Of a stretch of DNA of 35,688 nucleotides, positions 1-8,767 are shown one piece after another (position 1 is the first letter of the stretch; each line of letters starts with the position of its first letter). A program made the position numbers and the translations under genes. Source of the stretch: Puniceicoccaceae bacterium (GTDB lineage Bacteria > Verrucomicrobiota > Verrucomicrobiia > Opitutales > JAFGAQ01); contig JBEGIR010000054.1 of NCBI GenBank assembly GCA_040224245.1, positions 1-35,688 of the forward strand, read 5' to 3'. The notes below the pieces were generated by a model, which had not been told where the DNA came from, ran no database searches, and saw nothing but the letters and a program-made list of their open reading frames with translations.

Positions 1-1
1 A

Positions 2-1099
2 GATGATACCCGCATTCAGGCGGCAATCCCCACGATCCAGCATCTCGTGAAGTCGGGTGCCAAGGTGGTGCTTGCGAGCCACCTCGGACGTCCCAAGGGC
101 AAGAAGAACCCTGAGTTCAGCCTGGCACCGGTTGCCAAGGCACTCTCGGCGGCGCTTGATATTCCGGTTCAGTTCCTCTCCGACTGTGTAGGTCCTGAGG
201 TGGAGGCAGCCAAGGCCGGCTTGAGTGAAGGAGCAGTGCTGCTGCTTGAGAACGTGCGTTTCTACGAGGGCGAAGAAAAGAACGATCCGGATTTGGCAAA
301 ACAGTTTGCCAAGGGCATAGATTTGTTTGTGAACGATGCCTTTGGAACGGCTCATCGCGCACATGCTTCAACTGCTGGTATTGCGGACTTTGTTTCCGAA
401 AAGGTCGCGGGTTTTCTCATTGAAAAGGAGCTGGAATATCTTGGTGACAAAACGGCCAACCCCGAAAAACCGTTCACTGTCATTCTGGGCGGTGCAAAGG
501 TATCGGACAAGATCACGGTGATCGATGCACTTCTGGAAAAGTGTGACACCATGATCATTGGTGGTGCGATGGCCTACACCTTTGCGAGAGCCAAGGGTAT
601 CGCTACCGGAAGCAGTCTCTGCGAGACTGATAAGGTGGATACTGCCAGGCAGGCATTGGAAAAGGCGGAAAAGCTGGGTGTGAAGCTGTTATTGCCTATC
701 GATGATCTTTGTGCAGACCGCATTGATTTTGCTGCTAAAACATTGGGTGCAACCCAGGTGTTCGAAGGTGGAATCGCTGACGGTTGGTCCGGAGTTGACA
801 TTGGACCGAAGACGACTGCGCTGTTCAAGGATGTCGTCGCAAAGTCGAAAACCGTGCTGTGGAATGGTCCAATGGGAATCTTTGAAATCAAGGACTCCTC
901 CAAGGGTACGTTTGCTGTGGCACAGGCAGTTGCTGAGTCGGATGCCATTTCAATCATAGGTGGAGGAGACTCGGTAAAGGCTGTCAAAAAGAGTGGCTAC
1001 TCGGATCGTGTGACTTTCATGAGCACGGGTGGAGGCGCAAGCCTTGAATTCCTTGAAGGCAAGACTTTGCCTGGAGTTGCCGTTCTGGATCGTGCCTGA
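2..1099 (+). CDS. pgk: Phosphoglycerate kinase (5' truncated)
   Basis: Transfers the acyl phosphate of 1,3-bisphosphoglycerate to ADP in cytosolic glycolysis. The frame is open from base 2 (reads DDTRIQAAIPTI...) and already encodes 365 residues, so only about 25-30 N-terminal residues lie outside the window; a GTG at 47 is internal, not the start. Family motifs in order: ASHLGRPKG near the N-terminus, NDAFGTAHRAHAST, GGAKVSDKI, GGAMAYTFA, WNGPMGIFE and the nucleotide-binding GGGDS followed by STGGGASLEFLEG near the C-terminus. It is followed 33 bp later by tpiA on the same strand, the common gap-pgk-tpi arrangement, so the two are probably cotranscribed. No internal defect seen. Confidence 0.97.
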   Translation, partial: DDTRIQAAIPTIQHLVKSGAKVVLASHLGRPKGKKNPEFSLAPVAKALSAALDIPVQFLSDCVGPEVEAAKAGLSEGAVLLLENVRFYEGEEKNDPDLAKQFAKGIDLFVNDAFGTAHRAHASTAGIADFVSEKVAGFLIEKELEYLGDKTANPEKPFTVILGGAKVSDKITVIDALLEKCDTMIIGGAMAYTFARAKGIATGSSLCETDKVDTARQALEKAEKLGVKLLLPIDDLCADRIDFAAKTLGATQVFEGGIADGWSGVDIGPKTTALFKDVVAKSKTVLWNGPMGIFEIKDSSKGTFAVAQAVAESDAISIIGGGDSVKAVKKSGYSDRVTFMSTGGGASLEFLEGKTLPGVAVLDRA

Positions 1100-1132
1100 T
1101 GCCGAATCATTGAATTCAAAATTCTATACACC

Positions 1133-1897
1133 ATGAGAAAATATCTGATCGCAGGAAACTGGAAGATGAACAAGAACGCTGCCGAATCGGTTGCGTTGAT
1201 TGAGGAGATTGTGCAGGCAGTCGGAACTGAAACGTCGGTTTCTGTTGTCGTTTGCCCACCGTTTACCTCGCTGGATTGCGCTTCCAAGGCGGTTTCCAAC
1301 GCCAATGTGGGTGTCGGCGCCCAAAACATGTATTTTGAAAGTTCAGGTGCCTATACGGGTGAAATCTCTGCTGAAATGTTGCGCCATCTTCGCGTGGACT
1401 GGGTGATCCTTGGACACAGCGAACGTCGTGCGATTTTTGGAGAAGACGATGCCCTGATCAACCGCAAGGTAAAGGCAGCCCTGGCCAACAGTCTCAAGCC
1501 CATCCTCTGTGTGGGTGAAACCATTGAGGAACGGGAAGCAGGAAACACGCTGAAAGTTGTGGAAACCCAGTTGACCGAAGGCTTGAAGGACATTGATGAA
1601 GCAAAAGCGGAAGAGGTGGTCATTGCCTACGAACCCGTTTGGGCCATCGGAACTGGCAAAACGGCAACTCCTGAAATGGCTCAGGAAGTTCACGCCTACA
1701 TCCGCAAGCTGCTCAATGCTCTCTTTGGAGAGGTAAAGGGCGAGAAGATTCGAATCCTTTATGGGGGTTCGATGAAGCCGGACAATGCCGACGATTTGCT
1801 CGTGCAAAAGGATATTGACGGTGGTTTGATTGGTGGAGCGGCCCTTCAGGCAAACTCATTCCTTTCATTGATCGAATCTGCAAAGAAGCTCTCATAA
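1133..1897 (+). CDS. tpiA: Triosephosphate isomerase
   Basis: Interconverts dihydroxyacetone phosphate and glyceraldehyde 3-phosphate in the cytosol. The 254-residue length is normal for the family. The catalytic set is complete: K11 in NWKMN, H95 in ILGHSERR, E167 in AYEPVWAIGTG, with the phosphate-binding loop LYGGSMKPDNA and the C-terminal GGLIGGAAL. The ATG gives the canonical MRKYLIAGNWKMN N-terminus, although no clear Shine-Dalgarno precedes it. It sits 33 bp after pgk and is followed by a strong hairpin, so it probably ends the glycolytic transcription unit. Confidence 0.98.
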   Translation: MRKYLIAGNWKMNKNAAESVALIEEIVQAVGTETSVSVVVCPPFTSLDCASKAVSNANVGVGAQNMYFESSGAYTGEISAEMLRHLRVDWVILGHSERRAIFGEDDALINRKVKAALANSLKPILCVGETIEEREAGNTLKVVETQLTEGLKDIDEAKAEEVVIAYEPVWAIGTGKTATPEMAQEVHAYIRKLLNALFGEVKGEKIRILYGGSMKPDNADDLLVQKDIDGGLIGGAALQANSFLSLIESAKKLS

Positions 1898-1920
1898 CTA
1901 GCTTGACAGGAACAGTTTGA

Positions 1921-1954
1921 AGAAAGGCAGGCGGCGAGTCCGACCTGCCTTTCT
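1921..1954 (+). terminator. Perfect 11-bp hairpin after tpiA
   Basis: Perfect inverted repeat agaaaggcagg (1921-1931) and cctgcctttct (1944-1954) with a 12-nt loop, starting 23 bp after the tpiA stop. It has the size and position of an intrinsic terminator for pgk-tpiA, but the 3' side is only moderately T-rich, so termination is inferred from position. Confidence 0.65.
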
Positions 1955-1990
1955 CATTGCAATTTTCGGGCACTGTCGTAGGGTAGTGGC

Positions 1991-2935
1991 ATGTTCCCCG
2001 TAGGACTGATTCAGGATGTGCGTTTCCTTCACCATGATACGGGTCCGGCACATCCCGAAAACCGTGGGCGCTTGGAGCACCTTCGTTCGTTTTTGGCGAA
2101 CAAATCGTTAAGTGATTCACTGCTCTCATTAAGCTGCGAAGCCGCCGACCCGAAGGTGCTGAGTCTGGTGCATGATTCGGCTTACATCGAATACATACAG
2201 AAGACCAGTGCGAGTGGACCAGCACTGCTCGATGATGGGGATACCCGGGTGAGTTCGGCCTCCTGGGAAGTTGCGCTGCTTGCCGTGGGAGCGTCTATTG
2301 AAGCGATAAAACAGGTCCATTCGGGAAGAATTCAACGGGCCTTTGTGGCTTGTCGACCTCCGGGGCATCATGCAATGCGCAATCATGCGATGGGGTTTTG
2401 TCTGTTCAATAACATCGCGATTGCCGCACGCTATGCCCAACAGCAGCTTGGGTATGAGCGGATCATGATACTCGACTGGGACGTTCATCATGGCAATGGA
2501 ACCCAGGATGCGTTTTACAGAGATCCCAGTGTCTTTTTTTGCAGCCTGCATCAATACCCGTTTTATCCGGGAACAGGCTCCGAGCGGGAGCAGGGGGCGG
2601 GAGAAGGATTGCATTACACGCTCAACATTCCCTTGCCTGAAGGGTCCGACATGCGGGATTACCGTGAGGCAATGAAAAACCAAGTCTTTCCAGCCGCGGA
2701 AGCATTTGAACCCGAGCTGCTGTTGATTTCAGCTGGCTTTGATGCCCATGTAATGGATCCGCTCGGTAACATGCAGTTACACGATGAAGATTTTCGGGAA
2801 CTGACAGAACTCAGTCTCACGATTGCGAATCGGCATTGTGGGGGAAAAGTGATTTCGATACTGGAAGGCGGATACCACCATGATGCCCTGGCTCGGTCTG
2901 TTGTGCAGCATTTGAATGCTTTAGCCCAATCATGA
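1991..2935 (+). CDS. Histone deacetylase superfamily protein (class II / HdaH type)
   Basis: Zn-dependent amidohydrolase of the arginase/deacetylase fold; bacterial members act on acetyl-lysine or acetylpolyamines. At 314 residues it is one complete catalytic domain. Visible active-site elements: HPENRGRLEHL (substrate rim), H126-H127 in PGHHAM, zinc ligands D164 and H166 in DWDVHHGNGTQ, third ligand D251 in SAGFDAH, and the transition-state tyrosine Y295 in LEGGYHHDAL. The substrate cannot be deduced: it could be acetoin-utilisation-like, a polyamine deacetylase or a protein deacetylase. It stands alone on the plus strand, 93 bp after tpiA and convergent with the antiporter operon. The ATG at 1991 gives the usual short N-terminus. 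Confidence 0.93.
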   Translation: MFPVGLIQDVRFLHHDTGPAHPENRGRLEHLRSFLANKSLSDSLLSLSCEAADPKVLSLVHDSAYIEYIQKTSASGPALLDDGDTRVSSASWEVALLAVGASIEAIKQVHSGRIQRAFVACRPPGHHAMRNHAMGFCLFNNIAIAARYAQQQLGYERIMILDWDVHHGNGTQDAFYRDPSVFFCSLHQYPFYPGTGSEREQGAGEGLHYTLNIPLPEGSDMRDYREAMKNQVFPAAEAFEPELLLISAGFDAHVMDPLGNMQLHDEDFRELTELSLTIANRHCGGKVISILEGGYHHDALARSVVQHLNALAQS

Positions 2936-2974
2936 GTCGCTAGGATCCGGAGAATGCCGCAAATCGAAAACTCG

Positions 2975-2997
2975 TCATCGGCTATACGGAACGATGA
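2975..2997 (-). terminator. Weak hairpin between convergent genes
   Basis: Short inverted repeat tcatcg/cgatga with an 11-nt loop lies in the 91-bp gap between the deacetylase and the last gene of the minus-strand antiporter operon. Read on the minus strand it is followed by a short T run (gttttc). It could terminate the antiporter operon; the stem is short, so support is weak. Confidence 0.3.
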
Positions 2998-3026
2998 GGT
3001 GAAAACGGGATAAACTCGAATGTGCC

Positions 3027-4757
3027 TCAAGTCAACGTAGCAATCATCACCCATGCAATGCCGATGATGGTTGCCACGACCAGTAGCAGTTCGACTTGCA
3101 GGGGGGAACGACTCTCGTTCGGATCGGTATAGTGCTTGTTGTTTCGGGTGAGCCAGGAAAGTGGGGACTGCGAAGTGGTGACCAGGCTCTCTGTCATCCA
3201 TGTGATACCCCGTTCGCACGCTGCAAAAATGGATTCCACCCAGATAACCAGATGGCGTGCAAGCCATGCACCTGGTTTTCGGTAGAGCCAATCGGTATCA
3301 ATGGGAAGGTAGGGTTCTCCAGCGAGTTTACCTCTCAGCAGCCAGAACGCAATGAACGTGAAGAGCAGGATTTGCACGCTCTCTGTCAAGTGATAGAGCG
3401 TGTAGGGTTTGTAGTCTACAGGGTAGGGCAGGTAATCGTAAAGTAGTCCTGGCACGACCCCAAAGAGGGTGCAGAAGAATGCAGCCATACCCATTGCGAT
3501 CATCATGTTAACCGGAGTGCGGGTGGGTTTGAGATCACTTTGAGCTTTGCTCCACCATGTGAAATAGGGCAGCTTCAGGCCCGTGTGCAGGAAGGTGCCA
3601 ACCGATGCCAGGAGCAGGAGCAACATGGCAGTGTCGTAGTGGGCCTTGCCAGCAGCTGCAACGACCATGGATTTGCTGATGAACCCATTAAAAAGAGGAA
3701 ATCCCGAGATGGAGAAAGCTCCGATCATGTAGAGCCACAACACGATGGGCATCGATTTTGCAATGCCCCCGAGTTCGGTTAATTTGGATTTGCCAGTGGT
3801 TTCGATGACCACGCCAGCTCCCATGAAAAGCAGGGATTTGTAGAGGATATGGGAGAATGCGTGGGCACTGGCACCGTTGAGCGCCATCTCTGTGCCGATA
3901 CCGACCGCTGCGACCATGTACCCGACCTGACTGATGATGTGGTATGCAAGAATACCGCGAATATCATTGGCCAATACGGCATAGACGACACCATAAAGTG
4001 CCATGATGACACCGGCATACAGCAGGATTTCCCAACCGGCAAAGAGCTTCATCAGAATGAGCACTGCGGACTTAGTGGTGAAAGCACTGAGAAAAACCGC
4101 ACCCCCGACGGTGGCCTTGGGGTAAGCATCTGCAAGCCAAGCATGCAGGGGTGGAATCGCAGTGTTGAGCGCCACTCCAGCAAGTATGAGCCACGCTGCC
4201 AGCGAGGAAGCCTCGGGAAATGTCTGCAGTTCAATCGATCCGCTTTGGGATACATGAAGAAGGATGCCCAGCATCAGCAAACCCCCACCAAAAAGATGCA
4301 CCAGCAGATAGCGCATGCCAGCCTGTTCGGACTCACGGGTGCGTCGGGCCCACACAAGGTAGGTGGATGCAACTGCCATGATTTCCCAAAAGACAAAGAG
4401 GGTGAAAAAATCACCAGCGAATGTTAGGCCGAGTGCGCCTGCAGCGTAGAGCAGAGCAGCAGACTGATGAGCAGCTTCACTTCGGTGAAATCCATAAACG
4501 CCACCAATAAAGGCGATCAGCGCAAAAATGGTTCCGAATAGACGATTCAGACGGGTAAATTCTCCGAGAATCAAATCGTAGCCGAGGAAGTTGTGCTGCA
4601 GCACTGATCCCAGTGGAGTCGTCCATACCACCGCAAGTGTGACCAGGGGAAAGAAGAGAAATGCCGGGGAACGCAGGCGCTTCGGCAGCAATGCCATCAC
4701 GATGGCACCAATCAGCAGCGGGAGAGCTGGCAATAGGGAAATATTACTTGCTGTCAT
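3027..4757 (-). CDS. Third antiporter-like subunit of Mrp/Mbh-type complex (NuoL/M/N family)
   Basis: Polytopic inner-membrane protein, 576 residues, of the proton-pumping NADH-quinone oxidoreductase / Mrp antiporter family. The core (about residues 70-420) has the TM5 glutamate E125 in FVFWEIMAVAS, a lysine K229 in LSAFTTKSAV (TM8 region) and the late-core motif GFPLFNGFISKS. The usual TM7 lysine before the PLHxWLPD-like motif is replaced by asparagine, N198 in GVALNTAIPPLHAWL. A C-terminal extension of about 150 residues follows, with an extra membrane segment and a hydrophilic stretch, partly recalling MrpA/NuoL C-termini. It is the last gene of the operon and overlaps the 78-aa gene by 14 bp. 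Database names would likely be 'Na+/H+ antiporter subunit D' or 'MrpA-like'. Confidence 0.9.
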   Translation of the reverse strand: MTASNISLLPALPLLIGAIVMALLPKRLRSPAFLFFPLVTLAVVWTTPLGSVLQHNFLGYDLILGEFTRLNRLFGTIFALIAFIGGVYGFHRSEAAHQSAALLYAAGALGLTFAGDFFTLFVFWEIMAVASTYLVWARRTRESEQAGMRYLLVHLFGGGLLMLGILLHVSQSGSIELQTFPEASSLAAWLILAGVALNTAIPPLHAWLADAYPKATVGGAVFLSAFTTKSAVLILMKLFAGWEILLYAGVIMALYGVVYAVLANDIRGILAYHIISQVGYMVAAVGIGTEMALNGASAHAFSHILYKSLLFMGAGVVIETTGKSKLTELGGIAKSMPIVLWLYMIGAFSISGFPLFNGFISKSMVVAAAGKAHYDTAMLLLLLASVGTFLHTGLKLPYFTWWSKAQSDLKPTRTPVNMMIAMGMAAFFCTLFGVVPGLLYDYLPYPVDYKPYTLYHLTESVQILLFTFIAFWLLRGKLAGEPYLPIDTDWLYRKPGAWLARHLVIWVESIFAACERGITWMTESLVTTSQSPLSWLTRNNKHYTDPNESRSPLQVELLLVVATIIGIAWVMIATLT

Positions 4758-4980
4758 AGTAATCTTCTTTCTTTTGGATGAACAGCTTCCCCATCCATTT
4801 TGATGCCAGAATGATCACGATGCACCCGACAAAACCCCAGAGTGCATAGAAAGCTGGGACGTGGTTCCACCAGTGACCCTTTGAAGTTCCTGAGAGGAAT
4901 CCAAATTCCGCGACAAATGAAGCAACGGCGATCAGGGCGAGTATAACAAGTTGGTAGGTTTTCAAATCAACTTCCTCCAA
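4744..4980 (-). CDS. Small two-helix membrane protein of the Mrp-like operon
   Basis: 78 residues with two predicted transmembrane helices (about 8-28 and 44-64). They are separated by a short polar loop with a tryptophan-rich HWWNHVPAFYALWGF stretch. The charged C-tail is GKLFIQKKEDYYDSK. It overlaps the upstream paralogue by 14 bp and the downstream antiporter-like gene by 14 bp, strong evidence that it is a translated member of the operon. It is not one of the named Mrp A-G subunits. It may be a structural or assembly subunit between the two large antiporter-like proteins; function is not established from sequence. Confidence 0.85.
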   Translation of the reverse strand: MEEVDLKTYQLVILALIAVASFVAEFGFLSGTSKGHWWNHVPAFYALWGFVGCIVIILASKWMGKLFIQKKEDYYDSK

Positions 4981-6463
4981 TGACGCTTAGGGTTACTTGA
5001 GTGGCGAGTTCAAAGAACTGGAATACCAGATTGGGAAACAGTCCAAAAACGAGGGACAACACTGCGGTAGAAACCAGCGGAATGACCATCGCGGGGCGTG
5101 CCTCAGTATACTGTTCGAGTCCACTGCCTTCCTTGAAAAAGGCCCTGTAGAGGATGGGAAAAAAATACCCGGCATTGAGCAACCCACTCAACACCAACAC
5201 CAGCAGGGCAAATGGCAGTCCTGCTTCGAGTGTTCCGACTCCAAGAAACCACTTGCTCAAAAAGCCATTGACCAGTGGTACCCCGCAAAGTCCCAGTGAC
5301 CCGACCGTGAAGGCGCCCATGGTCCATGGCATCACCTTACCAATTCCGTCAAGCTGACTGATGTGGGTGCGGTGCAAATTCACATAGATCGCTCCTGCAC
5401 AGAAGAAGAGTGTTATCTTCATTGTGGCATGAGTGGCGATGTGGAACAGACCACCAGTCCACCCGGATGGGGTGAGCAGTGCCACTCCGAGTACGATGTA
5501 GGAGAGATGACCTACGGTCGAATAGGCGAGGCGTTTTTTGAGGTTGTCCTGGCGAAAGGCAAGCAGGGATGCCAGCAAGATTGTGGTCAGCGCAATCCAT
5601 ACGAGCAAATCATTCAGCGCAAAATGGTGCAGTGTCTCCGGACCAAAAATGAAGCCCGTAACGCGTGCGAGCGCAAAAACCCCAGACTTCACAACGGCAA
5701 CCGCGTGCAGCAGTGCGCTGACAGGGGTGGGGGCTGCCATGGCAGCGGGCAGCCAGCTGTGCAGAGGCATGATACCCGCTTTGACTCCAACTCCTGCGAC
5801 AAACACAATAAACAGAGTCAAGGCAGCATGTGGATTGAGCATGCCGTGTTCCAGAATTCCACCTGCTTCAAAGTTGAGGGTTCCGGTGAGGTGATAGACG
5901 ACACCAGCACCGATGATGAGGAGTAGTCCTGCGGTGAGCGTATAAGCGAGATATTTGCGACCTGCCGCGATCGCTTCCTTGTTTTCCTTGTGGATCACCA
6001 GAGGATAGGTTGCGAGGGTGAGGATTTCGTAGAAAATGATGAAAGTCAGTAAGTTGGCGGAAAAGGCGATTCCGATGGTGGCCGAAAGGCACACCGCAAA
6101 ACTTGCAAAGTAACGCGTTTGCTGGCCTTCGCCATTGCCGCGCATGTAACCGATCGAATAAAAAGATGTGGGAATCCACAGTCCCGAGGCGATCAGCGCG
6201 AAGAACACTCCAAAGGGATCAGCCTTGAGTTCGAGCGCGATGCCGGGGGCAATTTCGAGCAGAGTAATGGCTGCACTCTGCCCCTGCAAAGCTCCGGGAA
6301 GCAGTGAGCAGACCAGTGCAAATTTCAGGATAGCCGCCAGTATCGTCCAGAACTCCCGGAGGTTGGGGTGACGGCCACTCATCAGAATGAGGGGAACGAC
6401 CACCAGAGAAACCAGCATGGCAAAAAGGGGAGTAGTTGAAACGTAGGTATCCATGAGTGCCAA
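4967..6463 (-). CDS. Second MrpD/NuoM-like antiporter subunit
   Basis: 498-residue polytopic membrane protein of the NuoL/M/N-MrpA/D family, with about 14 hydrophobic segments. It carries the full ion-translocation signature: TM5 glutamate E146 in IIFYEILTLATYPLV, TM7 lysine K228 in GVKAGIMPLHSWLP, the TPVSALLHAVAVVKSG motif with K259, and GVPLVNGFLSKW later in the core. The motif wording around K228 and TPVSALLHA is closer to MrpA/NuoL/M than to MrpD, so it may supply the N-terminal core that is part of the fused MrpA in Bacillus. It starts 9 bp after the mrpD stop and overlaps the next gene by 14 bp. Confidence 0.93.
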   Translation of the reverse strand: MALMDTYVSTTPLFAMLVSLVVVPLILMSGRHPNLREFWTILAAILKFALVCSLLPGALQGQSAAITLLEIAPGIALELKADPFGVFFALIASGLWIPTSFYSIGYMRGNGEGQQTRYFASFAVCLSATIGIAFSANLLTFIIFYEILTLATYPLVIHKENKEAIAAGRKYLAYTLTAGLLLIIGAGVVYHLTGTLNFEAGGILEHGMLNPHAALTLFIVFVAGVGVKAGIMPLHSWLPAAMAAPTPVSALLHAVAVVKSGVFALARVTGFIFGPETLHHFALNDLLVWIALTTILLASLLAFRQDNLKKRLAYSTVGHLSYIVLGVALLTPSGWTGGLFHIATHATMKITLFFCAGAIYVNLHRTHISQLDGIGKVMPWTMGAFTVGSLGLCGVPLVNGFLSKWFLGVGTLEAGLPFALLVLVLSGLLNAGYFFPILYRAFFKEGSGLEQYTEARPAMVIPLVSTAVLSLVFGLFPNLVFQFFELATQVTLSVIGGS

Positions 6464-6472
6464 AGCGCGAAA

Positions 6473-7972
6473 TTAGAAGAGGTTTGGAATCACTTGTTCC
6501 AGAGCCGAAACGATCCATACGTTAAAGATTCCCAATGCCACGATGGCGATGGCCAGCACCATGGTCGGCAGTGTCATCCGAAGTTCTGCCTCATGGGGTT
6601 CTGTTGTGGATTCGTCAGTTTCCGCAGCATCATCTGCTGCATCAGGTGAGCGCAGGTAAACTTTTTCAAGGATGCGGAAGAAGTAGACGGCGTTGAGCAG
6701 ACTGCTGACAACAATCACACCCGCATACACCCACAGCTTGCTTTCCACGATCACCAACACCAGATACCACTTACTGAAAAATCCGGCAAATGGCGGAAGT
6801 CCAATCATGGAAAGTGCCGCGATGGTAAAGGCGGCCATTGTCAGAGGAAACTGTCGTTTGTAACGGGCGTTAAATTTGCGGATGTCAGTATGGCCGACGG
6901 TTGCTTTTAGGTTGGCGGCTACGAGGAAGAGGCAAACCTTCATGAATGCATGGTTGATCACGTGCAGTACTGCACCAATGAAACAAAGCGGGTTTGCCAA
7001 TCCAATTCCCAGACCGATGTAGCCGATTTGGCCAGCACTGCTGTAGGCGAGCATGCGTTTGAGGTCGTTTTGCGCAATTGCCATCACAGATCCAAAAATG
7101 ATTCCGATTGCAGAGAGTACGGCAATGCAGGCACCCACAGGAATCTGGCCAGTGATGAAATCCACTCCAAAAACAAAGAGCAGAACTCGAATGAGAATGT
7201 AAGCACTCACTTTGGTGCCCAAACCTGCCAGCAATGCTGAGGAAGTGGAAGGTGCCTGCGAGTAGGAGTCTGGCATCCATCCGTGCATGGGGAAGATTGC
7301 CATTTTGATCAGAATGCCCACCGTGATGAGCAGCATGCCGACCCGAACGGCGGGGTTCTCGCGAACCAGTGGTTCGAGTTGCTGCATGTCCTGCATGTTC
7401 AGCGTACCCGTCACAAAGTAGAGGTAACCCACTCCTAGCAGGATGAGCGACGCACCAATGGTTCCCAGGATGAGGTAGCGAAATGCGGCAAATGGAGCCT
7501 TACGACCACCGGACGCAATCAGTCCATACATGGACAGGGATGAAATTTCGATGAAGACGAAGAGATTGAACAGATCTCCGGTGATGATGATCCCGTTAAA
7601 GCCCGCCAGCAGTACGAGGATGACGGCGTAGTAGGTCATGCTTCGCCCGGAAAGTTCGTGTTGAACAGGAGTCCAGGAGTGTAACAGTACGACCGCAGCG
7701 ACGATATTCACGACTGCACTGAAGAAGGCTGCTAGAATATCCCACACATAGGGGATGCCAATCTGGGCTTCCCATCCGCCAAAACTATAGTGAATGGTGC
7801 CGTGGGATACCACGTGAATGAATCCATAAATGGATAACACTGCCATCAACAGCGCGGTAACGACAGCAATCCCATATGCGCTGCGTTTGTGAAACAGGTT
7901 TGCGAGCGGAATTAAAAAAGCTGCCACCAGATAGGAAACCGGAAGCAGTACTGGAAGGTGTTCGGTGATCAT
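6473..7972 (-). CDS. mrpD: Na+/H+ antiporter subunit D
   Basis: 499-residue polytopic membrane protein, normal length for MrpD, one of the ion-translocating subunits of the multi-subunit cation/proton antiporter. TM5 glutamate E142 in FIEISSLSMYGL, TM7 lysine K223 in IKMAIFPMHGWMPDSY, the APSTSSALLAGLGTKVSAY motif with K254 and GLPPFAGFFSKW are all present. The wording of the TM7-TM8 region (SYSQAPST) is typical of MrpD rather than MrpA. The cytosolic C-terminal part carries an acidic stretch (DAADDAAETDE). The start codon overlaps the mrpC stop by 4 bp (ATGA), implying coupled translation. Confidence 0.95.
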   Translation of the reverse strand: MITEHLPVLLPVSYLVAAFLIPLANLFHKRSAYGIAVVTALLMAVLSIYGFIHVVSHGTIHYSFGGWEAQIGIPYVWDILAAFFSAVVNIVAAVVLLHSWTPVQHELSGRSMTYYAVILVLLAGFNGIIITGDLFNLFVFIEISSLSMYGLIASGGRKAPFAAFRYLILGTIGASLILLGVGYLYFVTGTLNMQDMQQLEPLVRENPAVRVGMLLITVGILIKMAIFPMHGWMPDSYSQAPSTSSALLAGLGTKVSAYILIRVLLFVFGVDFITGQIPVGACIAVLSAIGIIFGSVMAIAQNDLKRMLAYSSAGQIGYIGLGIGLANPLCFIGAVLHVINHAFMKVCLFLVAANLKATVGHTDIRKFNARYKRQFPLTMAAFTIAALSMIGLPPFAGFFSKWYLVLVIVESKLWVYAGVIVVSSLLNAVYFFRILEKVYLRSPDAADDAAETDESTTEPHEAELRMTLPTMVLAIAIVALGIFNVWIVSALEQVIPNLF

Positions 7973-8337
7973 TTCAGCTGCTCCAGAATCTCGTTTTCTT
8001 CAAGGGTCTTATGTTCGCGATAGATCATCGAAAGCAGGGCGAAACCCACTCCCAGAGTGGCCACTCCTACCACGATGGCGGTGAGCATCAGGGTGTGTGG
8101 GAGTGGATTCAGATAGTTCATCAGCTGATCGGTTGAAATGGATTTGGTCGCAACGGGAACAGTGGCGGATTTGTTGACGGCACCCGCAACGTAGAAGAGC
8201 ACAATCGAGGTCTGGAAAATGGACATGCCGATCAATTTCTTGAGCAGATTGCGTTTGAAAAGCATGCCGTAGATCCCAATGCACATGAGAACAATGGTAA
8301 ACCAGTAGTCCAAGTGTCCGTGTATGAATTCAGCCAT
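7969..8337 (-). CDS. mrpC: Na+/H+ antiporter subunit C (NuoK-like)
   Basis: 122 residues from the chosen ATG at 8337, three hydrophobic helices, NuoK/MnhC family. IGIYGMLFKRNLLKKLIGM resembles the first-to-second helix region of MrpC and NuoK, and DPLPHTLML-like wording (LNPLPHTLMLTAIVVG) is the typical MrpC motif ahead of helix 3. An upstream in-frame ATG at 8361 would add eight residues; 8337 is preferred because it gives the conventional short N-terminus and an 8-bp overlap with mrpB like the one upstream. The stop overlaps the mrpD start (ATGA). Confidence 0.95.
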   Translation of the reverse strand: MAEFIHGHLDYWFTIVLMCIGIYGMLFKRNLLKKLIGMSIFQTSIVLFYVAGAVNKSATVPVATKSISTDQLMNYLNPLPHTLMLTAIVVGVATLGVGFALLSMIYREHKTLEENEILEQLK

Positions 8338-8767
8338 GGTCTGCCTCCACAAGGTTGTCATAGATGCTTACCAGAACTGCCATCACGGCAATTCCGACTC
8401 CTATTTCGACGCCAAGAATTCCCAGTGAGCGAGCGTCAGCGGGATCCATGCCGGGCAATGCCAGATAGCTGTAGTCCAGAAATGGTCCTCCAAAAAACAG
8501 GGGCAGTAGTCCGATGCCGACATAGATGAGCACGCCAAGGGAAGCCATGGGAATGCACCAATTTCGGGGGAACTGCATCTGCTGAACCGGATCATTATTG
8601 ACGATACGGACAAGCAGAATCGCAGCAGCCATCAACGCTCCACCCTGGAATCCGCCACCCGGACTGTAGTGTCCGTGAAACACCACATACATGCCAAAAA
8701 GCATGATGTACGGCGGGATGACCCGACTCATCAGAAGAAGGATTGGACTGGTACTGGCTTTATGCAT
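8330..8767 (-). CDS. mrpB: Na+/H+ antiporter subunit B (MnhB domain)
   Basis: 145-residue membrane protein with four predicted helices. The N-terminal part has the MrpB hallmark: a helix reaching FGMYVVFHGHYSPGGGFQGG, followed by further helices and the LGILGVEIGVGIAVM segment near the end. The ATG at 8767 (MHKASTSP...) is preferred over an in-frame ATG at 8824: it leaves only an 8-bp overlap with the preceding stop, and the extra 19 residues would be low-hydrophobicity sequence antisense to nothing recognisable. Sixth gene of the operon. Confidence 0.94.
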   Translation of the reverse strand: MHKASTSPILLLMSRVIPPYIMLFGMYVVFHGHYSPGGGFQGGALMAAAILLVRIVNNDPVQQMQFPRNWCIPMASLGVLIYVGIGLLPLFFGGPFLDYSYLALPGMDPADARSLGILGVEIGVGIAVMAVLVSIYDNLVEADHG

